A stretch of DNA of 61,309 nucleotides from Lachnospiraceae bacterium (GCA_030524525.1 JAUNGI010000013.1:1-61309), one strand, 5' to 3'. Numbered from the stretch's first letter, positions 33,814 to 42,322 are shown. Notes: generated by a model from the sequence alone, not told the origin. Program-made: numbers and translations.

Positions 33814-34815
33814 TTACGGTTTCTCCCCAGCTCCGGGTTTTACTTGTAAATGCAGCCATGTTTTTTCCTTACCACTGCTATCAACTCTTGGCATTGTCTC
33901 AATTTCATAGCCCTTTGATTTACCACTGGAGGTCTGCGTACGGTGAAAACCTTTCGGAAGAGGGTTTCCCGAATGCAAATCCCCTGAATTTCCGGCACGA
34001 AACTCCGTTCTAATCTGTTCATAAAGTGTTGTTCCATATGCAGAAGAAGGTACGTCAAACGCCCGCCCCTGCATGTGTAGACTTCTGGGATCTGCACCTG
34101 AAATCGATTTATTATACGTCCAGCTACGAAAAACACAGACCAGAGAGAGCGAAGCATCGTTCCGATAATAATGCCGCACTGCTTCCAAAGATTCCAAGAG
34201 CGCCACCGCAATTCTCAACTGATGATACCCCCTCGTACCGCTTGACGCACCACGATCCCACAGCTCTGAAATCTTAAAATGCGGAGCTAATTTATGACTG
34301 GCATAACTCTCCCAGCCGGTGATCCAACTCCCGCCAATAATATATTGGTTGCTATCTGCATAAGGCGTTTTTCCATTTACCTGAAAATCGAAAATTGTAA
34401 ACCTGTCGTCCTTGTTTCCGGTAATCAGCGCCCCCATCTGCAAAGCAGCCAACTCCGCCGGAACATATTTTTTTCCGTCTTCTACAAAGGGAGCCTCCGG
34501 CAAAACCGATTTCCAACTAAAACTATACGCCGCCGGTCCGCTCGAAGCATAATCATAAACGGCATAGGAATTGTCCCCCTGCATCTCCTTGACGCCAAGC
34601 GTAAATTTGATACGCTGGCGGTTTCGGACAAATAACCATATTGAGCCGCTGACGGTAAGCGTTGCGCCAAGATATGTACATAAGTCGTCTGCAGACACAA
34701 AAACAATATTGTTTTTCTTTCTTCCGGAAACTACCGTTTGTCGATCTAATTCCGGTAAAGCCCCCGTTCCTCTTCCCACATTGGAAAAACATACACTGCA
34801 TACGGTTGTTGCCAT
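33814..34815 (-). CDS. M15-like (D-Ala-D-Ala carboxypeptidase-type) peptidase with copper-amine-oxidase-N-like domain
   Basis: 333 residues from the ATG at 34815 (GGAGAG upstream). Residues about 35-130 resemble the copper amine oxidase N-terminal repeat (FVSADDLCTYLGATLTVSG ... DGKKYVPAELAALQMGA), a wall-associated module. Residues about 185-333 contain the M15 zinc signature SLHMQGRAFDV and a late histidine in TWLHLQV. M15 enzymes trim peptidoglycan stem peptides. Oddly there is no signal peptide or membrane helix, though the domain type acts outside. Own promoter at 34869-34897. Confidence 0.7.
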   Translation of the reverse strand: MATTVCSVCFSNVGRGTGALPELDRQTVVSGRKKNNIVFVSADDLCTYLGATLTVSGSIWLFVRNRQRIKFTLGVKEMQGDNSYAVYDYASSGPAAYSFSWKSVLPEAPFVEDGKKYVPAELAALQMGALITGNKDDRFTIFDFQVNGKTPYADSNQYIIGGSWITGWESYASHKLAPHFKISELWDRGASSGTRGYHQLRIAVALLESLEAVRHYYRNDASLSLVCVFRSWTYNKSISGADPRSLHMQGRAFDVPSSAYGTTLYEQIRTEFRAGNSGDLHSGNPLPKGFHRTQTSSGKSKGYEIETMPRVDSSGKEKTWLHLQVKPGAGEKP

Positions 34816-34868
34816 GTTCCATCTCTCCTTTCCCATATCCAACGGACAAACTCTTTTGTTACGTTCTC

Positions 34869-34897
34869 AGTATATCAATTACAATTTCCCATGTCAA
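34869..34897 (-). promoter_or_regulatory. Promoter of the M15-like/lipoprotein operon
   Basis: Minus strand TTGACA (34892-34897), 17-bp spacer, TATACT (34869-34874). Confidence 0.75.
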
Positions 34898-34979
34898 CAT
34901 GCCTCGGCAGATTTAATATTTCTGTAACATTTAGCGATTTTCAAGTATTTATTCCCTTTGTAACATTTCCGCAACATTC

Positions 34980-37499
34980 TCAATCCGCTTCCCGTATCAC
35001 CTCCACCAGCTCCATCCGATCCATCTCCTTCATCGGCAGCCACGCGAAGAAAAACGCCAGCACATTGACGATCAGAAGCACCAGAAGAACCGTCGGAACA
35101 TGATAGCCGATCAGATGGCAGACCCGGTTTGCCTCCTCCACAACATTCTGCCGGCGAACGGCAAACAGCAGCCCCATATAGCCGCCGAAGGCAAGCAGCG
35201 ACGCAAGCGCTGTGACAAGCACGCCCTCCGCCGCGAACAACAGCTTAATGTCGCGGCCGACAAAGCCTAACGAGCGAAGGATCCCGATCTTTTTGCGGTT
35301 ATCCTGAACGCTGAACGAGATCAGCGAAACAAAGAGAAACGCCGTCAAAAGGATCATCGCCAGCACCGCCAGACAAAGATACGGCATAACAGCGGTCTTT
35401 CCCTGCCCGATTGCATAAATATCCGAAACCAGCGGATCGGAGACCCGATAGCCCAGCTTATGAATGCGGGCTATGACCGTGTTCCAGTCGCCCGTTTCCG
35501 GCCGCACGAGCAGCTCGTCCGCATAGAAATACCGCATATAATCCGCAAAGAACGCGTCATACGCCGCACCGGCAAGCGCAATATCGGTGCTGCTTCCCTC
35601 CAAGATCCCCACGATCTCCACCTGTCCGCCCACATAGTCCCGCAGGTCGATGCAGTCGTCATAAGCCCCCTGATACTGCTCCGCGCTCAGATCCTTCAGC
35701 GTATATTTCCTGCCGAGATACGCTTCCTCGCTTTCGCCCTCCGAAAGCAGCCCGGCAAGAAAGCCGGTCGTCACGGCGATCTCCTGCGCGCTCTCCGGGA
35801 GCCTTCCCGCGGCAAGCACCGTCTCCTGCGGCAGCGGCTCTGCGGATGCGACGTGCAGACTTTGGTTCAGATAGGAAAACGGGATCGACGAAAAGAAGTA
35901 ATTGGACATGACCGAAACGCCCTCGCTCCTCCATCGCGCTTCCACCGTTTTCAAATAATTGTCGTCATACCAGACGCGGTTGAATTGTTCCTGAAAATAA
36001 TATTCCTCGCTTTCGGAGCGCTGCGCCTTCCGGCAAAGCGACACGCTTTCGTAGCCGGTCTCTCGGATTCCGGCAAGCAGCACCGGCTCGCCCTTGAGAT
36101 AGAGCGTGGTGCCCACCGCATCGCCGCTCAGCGCAAGCCCGTCCGCAATATAGTCGGTCACGATCACGCGGGCGGCTCCCTCGTCGCGGCTCCCATAGCC
36201 CGCGAAAACTTCCTCCGGCACCGCCTCTCCCGTCACGGAAAGCGCCCGGAAGTCGGAAAACTCCTCCTTATCCTCGACCGAGATCAGCCCCGAATCGGTC
36301 GCCAATTCCATATCGACGCACTGCGCTTCGATGGACGCCAGCTCGCCCAGCGCCCCGCTCAGCTTCCGTTCCATCGCCATGCCCATGCGGATCTCGGTTT
36401 CCGAATCGCCCTTGACCGAATATTGGACCGGCAGATAAACGCCCGTGCGCTCCACGTCGTTTTCCTGCAAATAGCGGGCGACCTCCCGCTCCTCCCAATA
36501 GGAAAACATGGCGATCGCCGTCAGCAGAAGAAACAGGGTCAGGGAAAATACAAGCACGGTAACCGCCTGCCGCACCTTCCGTTTTGCCAAGATCCTTCGG
36601 GAAAGACGCCAAAGCTCCCGTTTGCCCATGCTCCGATTGGCATATGCCTCTTTGGGGGCGGACGGTTGCGGCGCATCCTCCCGGCGCTCTCTGCCGTTCA
36701 GACGCAGCGTACAGGAATCGACACCGTCATAAAACAGCCGCCGAAGCACGCTGCGCAGCTCCTCAAAGCTGCCCGCCTCCTGTTTGGGCTCCGCAGCGCA
36801 TTCCACCGTGAATTCCAGCCTCTGCGAGATGCCAAGATCGCTCGTCGGCCGCCCTTCGCAAAGCTCGATGATCCGATCGGAAAATTCCTCCGCCAGAGCG
36901 CCGTCGTGCGTCACCACAATGACAAGCGTATCGGCGGCAAGCTCCCGCAAAATGCGGAAAATATTTTTGCTGTTCTCCGCGTCCAGATTTCCTGTGGGCT
37001 CGTCTGCCAGAATGATATCCGGCCGCTTCACATAGGCTCTTGCGATCGCTACGCGCTGCTTCTGACCGCCGCTCAAGCGGCTGCATTTTTTCCGCCGCTC
37101 CCCTGCAAGCCCCATCCGCTCGATGACCTCCTCCGTCCTCTGCGTTTTCTCCGCCTCGTCGATCTCCAAAATTTGCAGGGGCATTCGGATGTTTTCTTCC
37201 ACGGTCAATTCTTCTAAAATGTTGTATTCCTGAAACACAAAGCCCAGCCGTGCGGAACGATAGGTATTCCATGCGTCTTCCGAAAAGTCCGCCGTATTCC
37301 TTCCGTCGATCAGGATGTCTCCCTCCGTCTGACGGTCGAGTCCGCCAAGCAGATTCAAAAGCGTCGTTTTCCCGCAGCCGCTTTCTCCGACGACGGAAAC
37401 CAACCCCCTCGTTTCCAGCTCCAAAGAGACGTCCCGCAGCGCGGTAATGCTGCTTTCTCCTTGTAAATATACCTTTGTCACATTTTTTAAGCAGATCAT
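34980..37499 (-). CDS. MacB-type ABC transporter (ATPase fused to FtsX-like permease)
   Basis: 839 residues. The ATPase (1-225) has [31 protein letters not shown] and IILADEPTGNLDAEN, typical of the MacB/LolD/SalX group. After a linker there is a TM helix (about 310-335), a large extracytoplasmic domain (about 340-690) and three C-terminal TM helices with the FtsX signature (FVSLISFSVQDNRKKIGILRSLGF). Such proteins move lipoproteins, peptides or antibiotics by mechanotransmission, or act as peptide sensors. The start overlaps the stop of the upstream anchored-protein gene by 4 bp, so they are coupled. Confidence 0.9.
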   Translation of the reverse strand: MICLKNVTKVYLQGESSITALRDVSLELETRGLVSVVGESGCGKTTLLNLLGGLDRQTEGDILIDGRNTADFSEDAWNTYRSARLGFVFQEYNILEELTVEENIRMPLQILEIDEAEKTQRTEEVIERMGLAGERRKKCSRLSGGQKQRVAIARAYVKRPDIILADEPTGNLDAENSKNIFRILRELAADTLVIVVTHDGALAEEFSDRIIELCEGRPTSDLGISQRLEFTVECAAEPKQEAGSFEELRSVLRRLFYDGVDSCTLRLNGRERREDAPQPSAPKEAYANRSMGKRELWRLSRRILAKRKVRQAVTVLVFSLTLFLLLTAIAMFSYWEEREVARYLQENDVERTGVYLPVQYSVKGDSETEIRMGMAMERKLSGALGELASIEAQCVDMELATDSGLISVEDKEEFSDFRALSVTGEAVPEEVFAGYGSRDEGAARVIVTDYIADGLALSGDAVGTTLYLKGEPVLLAGIRETGYESVSLCRKAQRSESEEYYFQEQFNRVWYDDNYLKTVEARWRSEGVSVMSNYFFSSIPFSYLNQSLHVASAEPLPQETVLAAGRLPESAQEIAVTTGFLAGLLSEGESEEAYLGRKYTLKDLSAEQYQGAYDDCIDLRDYVGGQVEIVGILEGSSTDIALAGAAYDAFFADYMRYFYADELLVRPETGDWNTVIARIHKLGYRVSDPLVSDIYAIGQGKTAVMPYLCLAVLAMILLTAFLFVSLISFSVQDNRKKIGILRSLGFVGRDIKLLFAAEGVLVTALASLLAFGGYMGLLFAVRRQNVVEEANRVCHLIGYHVPTVLLVLLIVNVLAFFFAWLPMKEMDRMELVEVIREAD

Positions 37500-38122
37500 T
37501 TTCCCTCTCGCTCCGCCTCCTGCGTATGTTCATACATAAACCAGACAATACACTCTGCTGCTTCCTTGCGTCCGTGATCCTTTGCCCGAACGTCCTCTTC
37601 CCGCAGAATGCCATGCTCCGCGTACAGGTTTCCCACGCCGTTTTGCTGTACCTCCTGCCCGATGTGCGTGCTTCCGATATATTCAAGCCCGTATTCGTCG
37701 TCCTCCACGCCCACGGTAAAGCCGAGCCGTATGAAATCGTCCAGATAGCCCCTGCCGATGTAGTACATGTCAAAGCCGTCCTCCTCCACATGCCTTTTGA
37801 TCAGCAGAAGCTCCTCGTCCGACAGCTCCATCGTCCCCTCCAGATCGTTCAAAATGATCGCATAGATCCCATGCTCCCCATCCTTCTGAAAAATGCTCTC
37901 GTCGATCCGGTCGATCGTGGTGCAGCCAAGCTCCTTCGGCAGCTCCGGCAGCGGCTCCCCGTAAAGATAGATCTTTGGATTGTACCCCTCCACCAGCATG
38001 CGCGTATACTGCATCAGCCCGCTGTCGTCGTCCGACTGCGAGGACACATACCAGAAGATCCCCACGCCCAGCAGGGCAAGTAGAGAGATCCCCAAAAATA
38101 TCGCTCCCTTTTTTCGTTTCAT
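37496..38122 (-). CDS. Membrane-anchored extracytoplasmic protein, paralogue A
   Basis: 208 residues: a Lys-rich start, one N-terminal TM helix (about 7-25), and an extracytoplasmic domain of about 180 residues with SQSDDDSGLMQYTRMLVEGY and GIYAIILNDLEGTMELSDEE. No family recognised. It is nearly identical to the next gene over the central 168 residues, but the first 17 and last 25 residues differ. GGGAGG precedes the ATG. Translationally coupled to the ABC transporter gene, it is likely a partner or immunity/chaperone subunit (inference). Confidence 0.75.
   Translation of the reverse strand: MKRKKGAIFLGISLLALLGVGIFWYVSSQSDDDSGLMQYTRMLVEGYNPKIYLYGEPLPELPKELGCTTIDRIDESIFQKDGEHGIYAIILNDLEGTMELSDEELLLIKRHVEEDGFDMYYIGRGYLDDFIRLGFTVGVEDDEYGLEYIGSTHIGQEVQQNGVGNLYAEHGILREEDVRAKDHGRKEAAECIVWFMYEHTQEAEREGK
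37570..38074 (-). repeat. 505-bp identical repeat, copy A
   Basis: Base-for-base identical, on reading, to 38205-38709 (offset 635). The block starts and ends inside both paralogous genes; flanking coding sequence is diverged. Confidence 0.88.
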
Positions 38123-38133
38123 TCGCGCCTCCC

Positions 38134-38757
38134 TCAGTAGCCCCGCTCTGCCTCCTGCGTATGGTCATACATAAAGTAAATAATGTTCTCCGCTGCGCTT
38201 TGCCGTCCGTGATCCTTTGCCCGAACGTCCTCTTCCCGCAGAATGCCATGCTCCGCGTACAGGTTTCCCACGCCGTTTTGCTGTACCTCCTGCCCGATGT
38301 GCGTGCTTCCGATATATTCAAGCCCGTATTCGTCGTCCTCCACGCCCACGGTAAAGCCGAGCCGTATGAAATCGTCCAGATAGCCCCTGCCGATGTAGTA
38401 CATGTCAAAGCCGTCCTCCTCCACATGCCTTTTGATCAGCAGAAGCTCCTCGTCCGACAGCTCCATCGTCCCCTCCAGATCGTTCAAAATGATCGCATAG
38501 ATCCCATGCTCCCCATCCTTCTGAAAAATGCTCTCGTCGATCCGGTCGATCGTGGTGCAGCCAAGCTCCTTCGGCAGCTCCGGCAGCGGCTCCCCGTAAA
38601 GATAGATCTTTGGATTGTACCCCTCCACCAGCATGCGCGTATACTGCATCAGCCCGCTGTCGTCGTCCGACTGCGAGGACACATACCAGAAGATCCCCAC
38701 GCCCAGCAGCACAAGCAGCACGCCCGCCGTCAAGATAATGTATGTTTTCTTTTTCAA
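38134..38757 (-). CDS. Membrane-anchored extracytoplasmic protein, paralogue B
   Basis: 207 residues, apparently from a TTG codon at 38757 with an AGGCGGAG site upstream. Same layout as paralogue A: N-terminal TM helix and extracytoplasmic domain; identical central region, different N-terminus (KKKTYIILTAG) and C-terminus (QSAAENIIYFMYDHTQEAERGY). It is 9 bp after the stop of the secreted-protein gene and 11 bp before paralogue A, so the four genes form one operon. Confidence 0.75.
   Translation of the reverse strand: MKKKTYIILTAGVLLVLLGVGIFWYVSSQSDDDSGLMQYTRMLVEGYNPKIYLYGEPLPELPKELGCTTIDRIDESIFQKDGEHGIYAIILNDLEGTMELSDEELLLIKRHVEEDGFDMYYIGRGYLDDFIRLGFTVGVEDDEYGLEYIGSTHIGQEVQQNGVGNLYAEHGILREEDVRAKDHGRQSAAENIIYFMYDHTQEAERGY
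38205..38709 (-). repeat. 505-bp identical repeat, copy B
   Basis: Partner of 37570-38074; see that entry. Identity with sharp ends inside otherwise diverged genes points to gene conversion. Confidence 0.88.
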
Positions 38758-38766
38758 TTTCTCCGC

Positions 38767-39657
38767 CTACTTTCCCACATAATTCGTATTGGCATCATAC
38801 ATCGTGACCCAAAAGCTGTAGCTGTCGGTCCCCAAGATCCGACTTCCGGTCCAGCTTTTCGCAACCGAGGCGTCCGACGTATCCCCTCCGCCGAACTTCG
38901 CCGTTACCGTGACCTTCATTTTGCCGACCAAGCCCTTAGCGTTCGGCATATTCCACGAAAATACCCCGTACTGCTCCGACGAGCCGAACAAATAGGCGTT
39001 CTGCGTCTTGTTTTTATTGGAGGAGACATAATCGTACTCCCACCACGCAATTCCCTGATCGTCCTTGTTCGTCGTTACGATCAGGGAACTGGTCGCAAAA
39101 TTCACACTCCGGGAAATGCCCATTGACAAGGCGCCGTTTCTGGAAAAGCCCAGCTCCCCCTTTGCCGATATCGAAACCGCTCCCCCCAGACTCAGTCCCA
39201 GCGTTCCCGTGGTAGAATACGAGGTCGTTCCCGACGTGCTGGCAGGCTCGATCCCCAGCTCCTGAATCGTTTGATAGCCAGAATGATCCACACGGATCTC
39301 CAGCAGCTGCGACATTGCCTTCTTATTATTTTTTACCGTGTACGGAACCATTTCCCCGCGCGCCAAGATCCGCTGATAGATCTTGCCGTTGACCGCCTTA
39401 TAGGAGGTTGCAAAACCGATCGCCACTTTGTAATGTCCCAACTTAACGCCCTTATCAAACTTGGAATCCAAGGAGCGCACATCTTGCTTAACAACAATTT
39501 TATTTGTTTCCTTCCAGTTGATGTCAAACAGATCCAGATCGATCTGAAACCCATGATCCGTCTCCAAGGAAGCCGCCTCCGCCGGCTTAACGCTCCCCGC
39601 CATTCCCGCAGGAACGATCAAACATAACAATAACAGTACCGAAAGTATTTTTTTCAC
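38767..39657 (-). CDS. Secreted Gly/Ser-rich beta protein, possibly leukocidin/hemolysin-like
   Basis: 296 residues from a GTG at 39657 (GGAGG eight bases upstream). A Sec signal peptide with cleavage after about KPAEA is followed by a mature protein of about 265 residues without further TM helices or lipobox. The middle (about 150-190) alternates small and hydrophobic residues (TTGTLGLSLGGAVSISAKGE, then GALSMGISRSVNF) and is followed by QGIAWWEYDY. This resembles, by eye only, the glycine-rich pre-stem region of leukocidin-type beta-pore-forming toxins. It is the first gene of an operon with two anchored proteins and a MacB-type exporter, own promoter at 39689-39717. Function unproven. Confidence 0.6.
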   Translation of the reverse strand: MKKILSVLLLLCLIVPAGMAGSVKPAEAASLETDHGFQIDLDLFDINWKETNKIVVKQDVRSLDSKFDKGVKLGHYKVAIGFATSYKAVNGKIYQRILARGEMVPYTVKNNKKAMSQLLEIRVDHSGYQTIQELGIEPASTSGTTSYSTTGTLGLSLGGAVSISAKGELGFSRNGALSMGISRSVNFATSSLIVTTNKDDQGIAWWEYDYVSSNKNKTQNAYLFGSSEQYGVFSWNMPNAKGLVGKMKVTVTAKFGGGDTSDASVAKSWTGSRILGTDSYSFWVTMYDANTNYVGK

Positions 39658-39688
39658 TTTCCCTTCCTCCCAAATGTATTTTTCTGCC

Positions 39689-39717
39689 ATTGTACAATAC
39701 CACTTTAGAGCTGTCAA
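39689..39717 (-). promoter_or_regulatory. Promoter of the secreted-protein/ABC operon
   Basis: Minus strand TTGACA (39712-39717), 17-bp spacer, TACAAT (39689-39694). Confidence 0.75.
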
Positions 39718-39794
39718 GCAAATCCTTCTGTTTCAAAACTTTCAATTCGTTTCACAAAATTATGCACATTTTGTGCAAAATTTTCCGTCAAAGG

Positions 39795-39880
39795 AACGCC
39801 CGGAACGGTACGTTCCTGCCGCAGTGCGATCCCCCCGGAGGGTTTTGTTGTATAGGGAACGGAGTTTCCTATACAACAAA
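39795..39880. repeat. Dispersed intergenic repeat, copy 3
   Basis: Contains the module-A core (CCGCAGTGCGATCC ... GGAGGGTTTT) and its hairpin TTGTATAGGGAAC / GTTTCCTATACAA, a base-substituted version of the copies at 60010-60200, with compensated changes in the stem. Confidence 0.7.
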
Positions 39881-39909
39881 AAAACCACCCTGAATTTCTT
39901 CAGAGTGGT
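39878..39909 (-). terminator. rplKA terminator
   Basis: Minus strand ACCACTCTGAA / TTCAGGGTGGT with a GAAA loop (one G-U pair that only forms on this strand), then TTTTTTTG, 48 bp after the rplA stop. Confidence 0.85.
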
Positions 39910-39956
39910 TTTCTATTCATTCGGCTCTCAAATGCTGACTGCGCCAGCTTTGCGGC

Positions 39957-40649
39957 TTATGCAAACTTGGTCGTGTTTACCTTAACGCCCGGCCCCATGG
40001 TGGAGGTAAGCGTAATGCTTCTCAAATACTGACCCTTTGCAGCAGCCGGCTTTGCCTTAACAATGGCAGCCATCAATGCTTGGAAGTTGTCTGCGAGCTG
40101 TTCCTCGGTAAAGGAAGCCTTTCCTACCGGAACGTGAATAATATTGGTCTTGTCAAGACGGTACTCGATCTTACCAGCCTTGATATCGTTTACGGCCTTG
40201 GTTACATCCATGGTTACGGTTCCCGCCTTCGGATTCGGCATCAATCCCTTCGGACCGAGAACACGACCAAGACGACCGACAACGCCCATCATATCCGGAG
40301 TAGCTACAACTACGTCGAACTCAAACCAGCCGTCCTTCTGGATGCGGGGAACCAGCTCCTCGCCGCCTGCATAGTCGGCGCCTGCTGCCAGTGCCTCGTC
40401 TACCTTCGGTCCCTTGGCAAATACCAAAACCCGAACGGTTTTACCGGTTCCGTGCGGCAGTACGACCGCGCCGCGAACCTGCTGGTCTGCATGACGTCCG
40501 TCCACGCCCAAACGGATGTGTGCTTCAATCGTCTCGTCAAATTTTGCGGTAGCGGACTTCTTTACAAGGGCAACGGCGTCAGCGACCTCATACTGGGTTG
40601 CTCTGTCAATCGCCTTTGCAGCGTCCGTATATTTCTTTCCATGTTTCAT
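39957..40649 (-). CDS. rplA: 50S ribosomal protein L1
   Basis: 230 residues ([15 protein letters not shown]; signature region [19 protein letters not shown] then PKAGTVT). It binds 23S rRNA H77 in the L1 stalk and in many bacteria represses its own operon. TAGGAGG precedes the ATG. Downstream of rplK. Confidence 0.98.
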   Translation of the reverse strand: MKHGKKYTDAAKAIDRATQYEVADAVALVKKSATAKFDETIEAHIRLGVDGRHADQQVRGAVVLPHGTGKTVRVLVFAKGPKVDEALAAGADYAGGEELVPRIQKDGWFEFDVVVATPDMMGVVGRLGRVLGPKGLMPNPKAGTVTMDVTKAVNDIKAGKIEYRLDKTNIIHVPVGKASFTEEQLADNFQALMAAIVKAKPAAAKGQYLRSITLTSTMGPGVKVNTTKFA

Positions 40650-40665
40650 AAAAATTAACCTCCTA

Positions 40666-40697
40666 GTGGTATTGTCGGGAGAATATCCCTCCCACTT
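40666..40697 (-). promoter_or_regulatory. L1-site-like leader hairpin before rplA
   Basis: Minus strand GTGGGAGG ... CTCCCGACAATACCAC: outer GUGG/CCAC pairing, inner GGGAG/CUCCC stem and an asymmetric GACAAUA bulge. Nearly the same motif precedes rplK. Confidence 0.5.
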
Positions 40698-40714
40698 CTA
40701 TCTACAATTTACAA

Positions 40715-41143
40715 TTAGTCGTCTACAACCGTGATGCCCATGCTGCGTGCGGTACCGGAAATCATGCTGATCGCCGCTTCCACGCTTGCCGCATTCAGGT
40801 CAGGCATCTTCGTCTCTGCGATCTTCTGAACCTCGGACTTCTTGATCGTTGCGACCTTGGTCTTGTTCGGGGTACCGGAACCGCTCTCAATCTTGCATGC
40901 CTTCTTCAGCAGAACGGCTGCCGGAGGGGTCTTGGTAATAAAGCTGAAGCTCTTGTCCTGATATACGGTAATAACGACCGGAATGATCAGACCTTCCTGT
41001 CCGGCGGTTCTCGCATTGAACTCCTTTGTAAACTGTACGATGTTGACGCCGTGCTGACCAAGCGCCGGACCTACCGGAGGAGCCGGGGTAGCTTTTGCAG
41101 CCGGAATCTGTAATTTGATGTAACCTGTTACTTTCTTTGCCAT
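40715..41143 (-). CDS. rplK: 50S ribosomal protein L11
   Basis: 142 residues: [40 protein letters not shown] and [12 protein letters not shown]. It builds the GTPase-associated centre with 23S rRNA and is the thiostrepton/stringent-response site. Followed by rplA. Confidence 0.98.
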   Translation of the reverse strand: MAKKVTGYIKLQIPAAKATPAPPVGPALGQHGVNIVQFTKEFNARTAGQEGLIIPVVITVYQDKSFSFITKTPPAAVLLKKACKIESGSGTPNKTKVATIKKSEVQKIAETKMPDLNAASVEAAISMISGTARSMGITVVDD

Positions 41144-41160
41144 TTTAGTATACCTCCTAA

Positions 41161-41194
41161 AATTGTGGTGTTATCGGAAGATTTCCTCCCACTT
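41161..41194 (-). promoter_or_regulatory. L1-site-like leader hairpin before rplK
   Basis: Minus strand AAGTGGGAGG ... CTTCCGATAACACCAC: GUGG/CCAC outer stem, GGAGG/CUUCC inner stem, asymmetric GAUAACA bulge. Similar to the rplA copy. A second hairpin (GCCGACGC/GCGTCGGC, 41194-41220) lies between it and nusG. Confidence 0.5.
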
Positions 41195-41253
41195 GCCGAC
41201 GCTCTGCAGGAGGCGTCGGCAGCCAACTGTCCGCTGCCTTTACGGACAATGGT

Positions 41254-41772
41254 CTAGTTTTCAACTTTGACTTCATTAAAGCCAAGCTCTACCGGGGTCT
41301 CGCGACCAAACATATCGACGTTGATGATCAACGTCTGCTTTCCGGCGTTGACGGCCTTAATCACTCCTTGGGTATTGACCCATGCACCGCTGATAACGGT
41401 AACGGTTTCGCCTTCGACAAAGTCAACATTCAATGCTTCTCCGATGATACCCATATTCTGCATCTCCTGCTCCGACAACGGGATCGGCTTGGAGCCGGGT
41501 CCCACGAAGCCCGTAACGCCGCGGGTATTGCGAACCACATACCATGTGTCATCGTTCATCACCATGTTCAGCAGCACATAACCGGGAAACATTTTCTTCT
41601 GGACTCTCTTTTTGACGCCGTTCTTTGTTTCGATAACATCCTGCAAAGGAACGGAAACCTCCAAGATCTGATCCTGAAGCTTACGGTTCTCGATCGTCTT
41701 TTCAATGTTTGCTTTGACCTTGTTCTCATACCCGGAATAGGTATGGACAACGTACCACTGCGCGTCTGCCAT
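41254..41772 (-). CDS. nusG: Transcription elongation/antitermination factor NusG
   Basis: 172 residues: NGN domain (QWYVVHTYSGYENKVKANIE, KMFPGYVLLNMVM) and KOW domain (GETVTVISGAWVNTQGVIK). It links RNA polymerase to Rho or ribosomes. Next to secE and L33 in the usual order. Confidence 0.98.
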   Translation of the reverse strand: MADAQWYVVHTYSGYENKVKANIEKTIENRKLQDQILEVSVPLQDVIETKNGVKKRVQKKMFPGYVLLNMVMNDDTWYVVRNTRGVTGFVGPGSKPIPLSEQEMQNMGIIGEALNVDFVEGETVTVISGAWVNTQGVIKAVNAGKQTLIINVDMFGRETPVELGFNEVKVEN

Positions 41773-41787
41773 AATATCACCCTTATC

Positions 41788-41991
41788 CTATATCGCCAAA
41801 ATCTTGTCGAGACCGAATTTTACGATCCAGTCCACCACTTCAATGATAGCTCCAAGAATGACCGTGATAATGACAACCGCCACAGATTCTTTTACCAGAG
41901 TCGCTTTCGACGGCCAGATGATTTTCTTGAACTCTCTCGAAAGACCCTTGAACCAGCTTTCCTTTGCCGGCGTCTTTGCAGTATCGCTCAT
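41788..41991 (-). CDS. secE: Preprotein translocase subunit SecE
   Basis: 67 residues with the short single-TM form: conserved amphipathic helix (WFKGLSREFKKIIWPSK) and one membrane helix (VAVVIITVILGAIIEVVDW). Component of SecYEG. Sixteen bases upstream of nusG. Confidence 0.96.
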   Translation of the reverse strand: MSDTAKTPAKESWFKGLSREFKKIIWPSKATLVKESVAVVIITVILGAIIEVVDWIVKFGLDKILAI

Positions 41992-42021
41992 AATCGTACT
42001 TCCTTTCTGTCTGAAAACGGA

Positions 42022-42171
42022 CTACTTGGTTTCCTTATGCAGCGTGTGCTGTTTGCAGAATCTGCAGTACTTTTTGGTCTCCATCCTGTCCGGATGGTTT
42101 TTCTTTTCTTTTGTCATGTTGTAATTACGCTGTTTGCATTCCGTACATGCCAATGTAATCTTTACTCGCAC
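42022..42171 (-). CDS. rpmG: 50S ribosomal protein L33
   Basis: 49 residues starting at a GTG (42171) with GGAGG nine bases upstream. Sequence [17 protein letters not shown] ... [17 protein letters not shown], with two CxxC pairs, the zinc-binding type. First gene of the rpmG-secE-nusG-rplK-rplA unit. Confidence 0.95.
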   Translation of the reverse strand: MRVKITLACTECKQRNYNMTKEKKNHPDRMETKKYCRFCKQHTLHKETK

Positions 42172-42230
42172 AACTTCCACCTCCGTTGTTTTTTAGGCAT
42201 AAAAAAAAGACCTCTTCCATAGCTTTCTAA

Positions 42231-42259
42231 CTATAACATAGGTCCCCGCAAGCCGTCAA
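42231..42259 (-). promoter_or_regulatory. Promoter of rpmG-secE-nusG-rplKA
   Basis: Minus strand TTGACG (42254-42259), 17-bp spacer, TTATAG (42231-42236), about 60 bp before the rpmG start. Confidence 0.75.
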
Positions 42260-42285
42260 CCCTTTTTTTCGGTGATTGAAAAGTT

Positions 42286-42322
42286 TGCGGCGGAACTTCC
42301 CCTTTCGGCGCCCCGCCGCAGC
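42286..42322 (-). terminator. Possible terminator after the transglutaminase gene
   Basis: TGCGGCGG / CCGCCGCA stem (42286-42293 with 42315-42322), then AACTTTTC on the minus strand. The loop is large and the T-run weak. Confidence 0.45.

Noticed and set aside
37770-38426. Open frame running across both paralogue genes
   Set aside because: Alternate-frame reading through the duplicated block; the two membrane-anchored genes explain the DNA.
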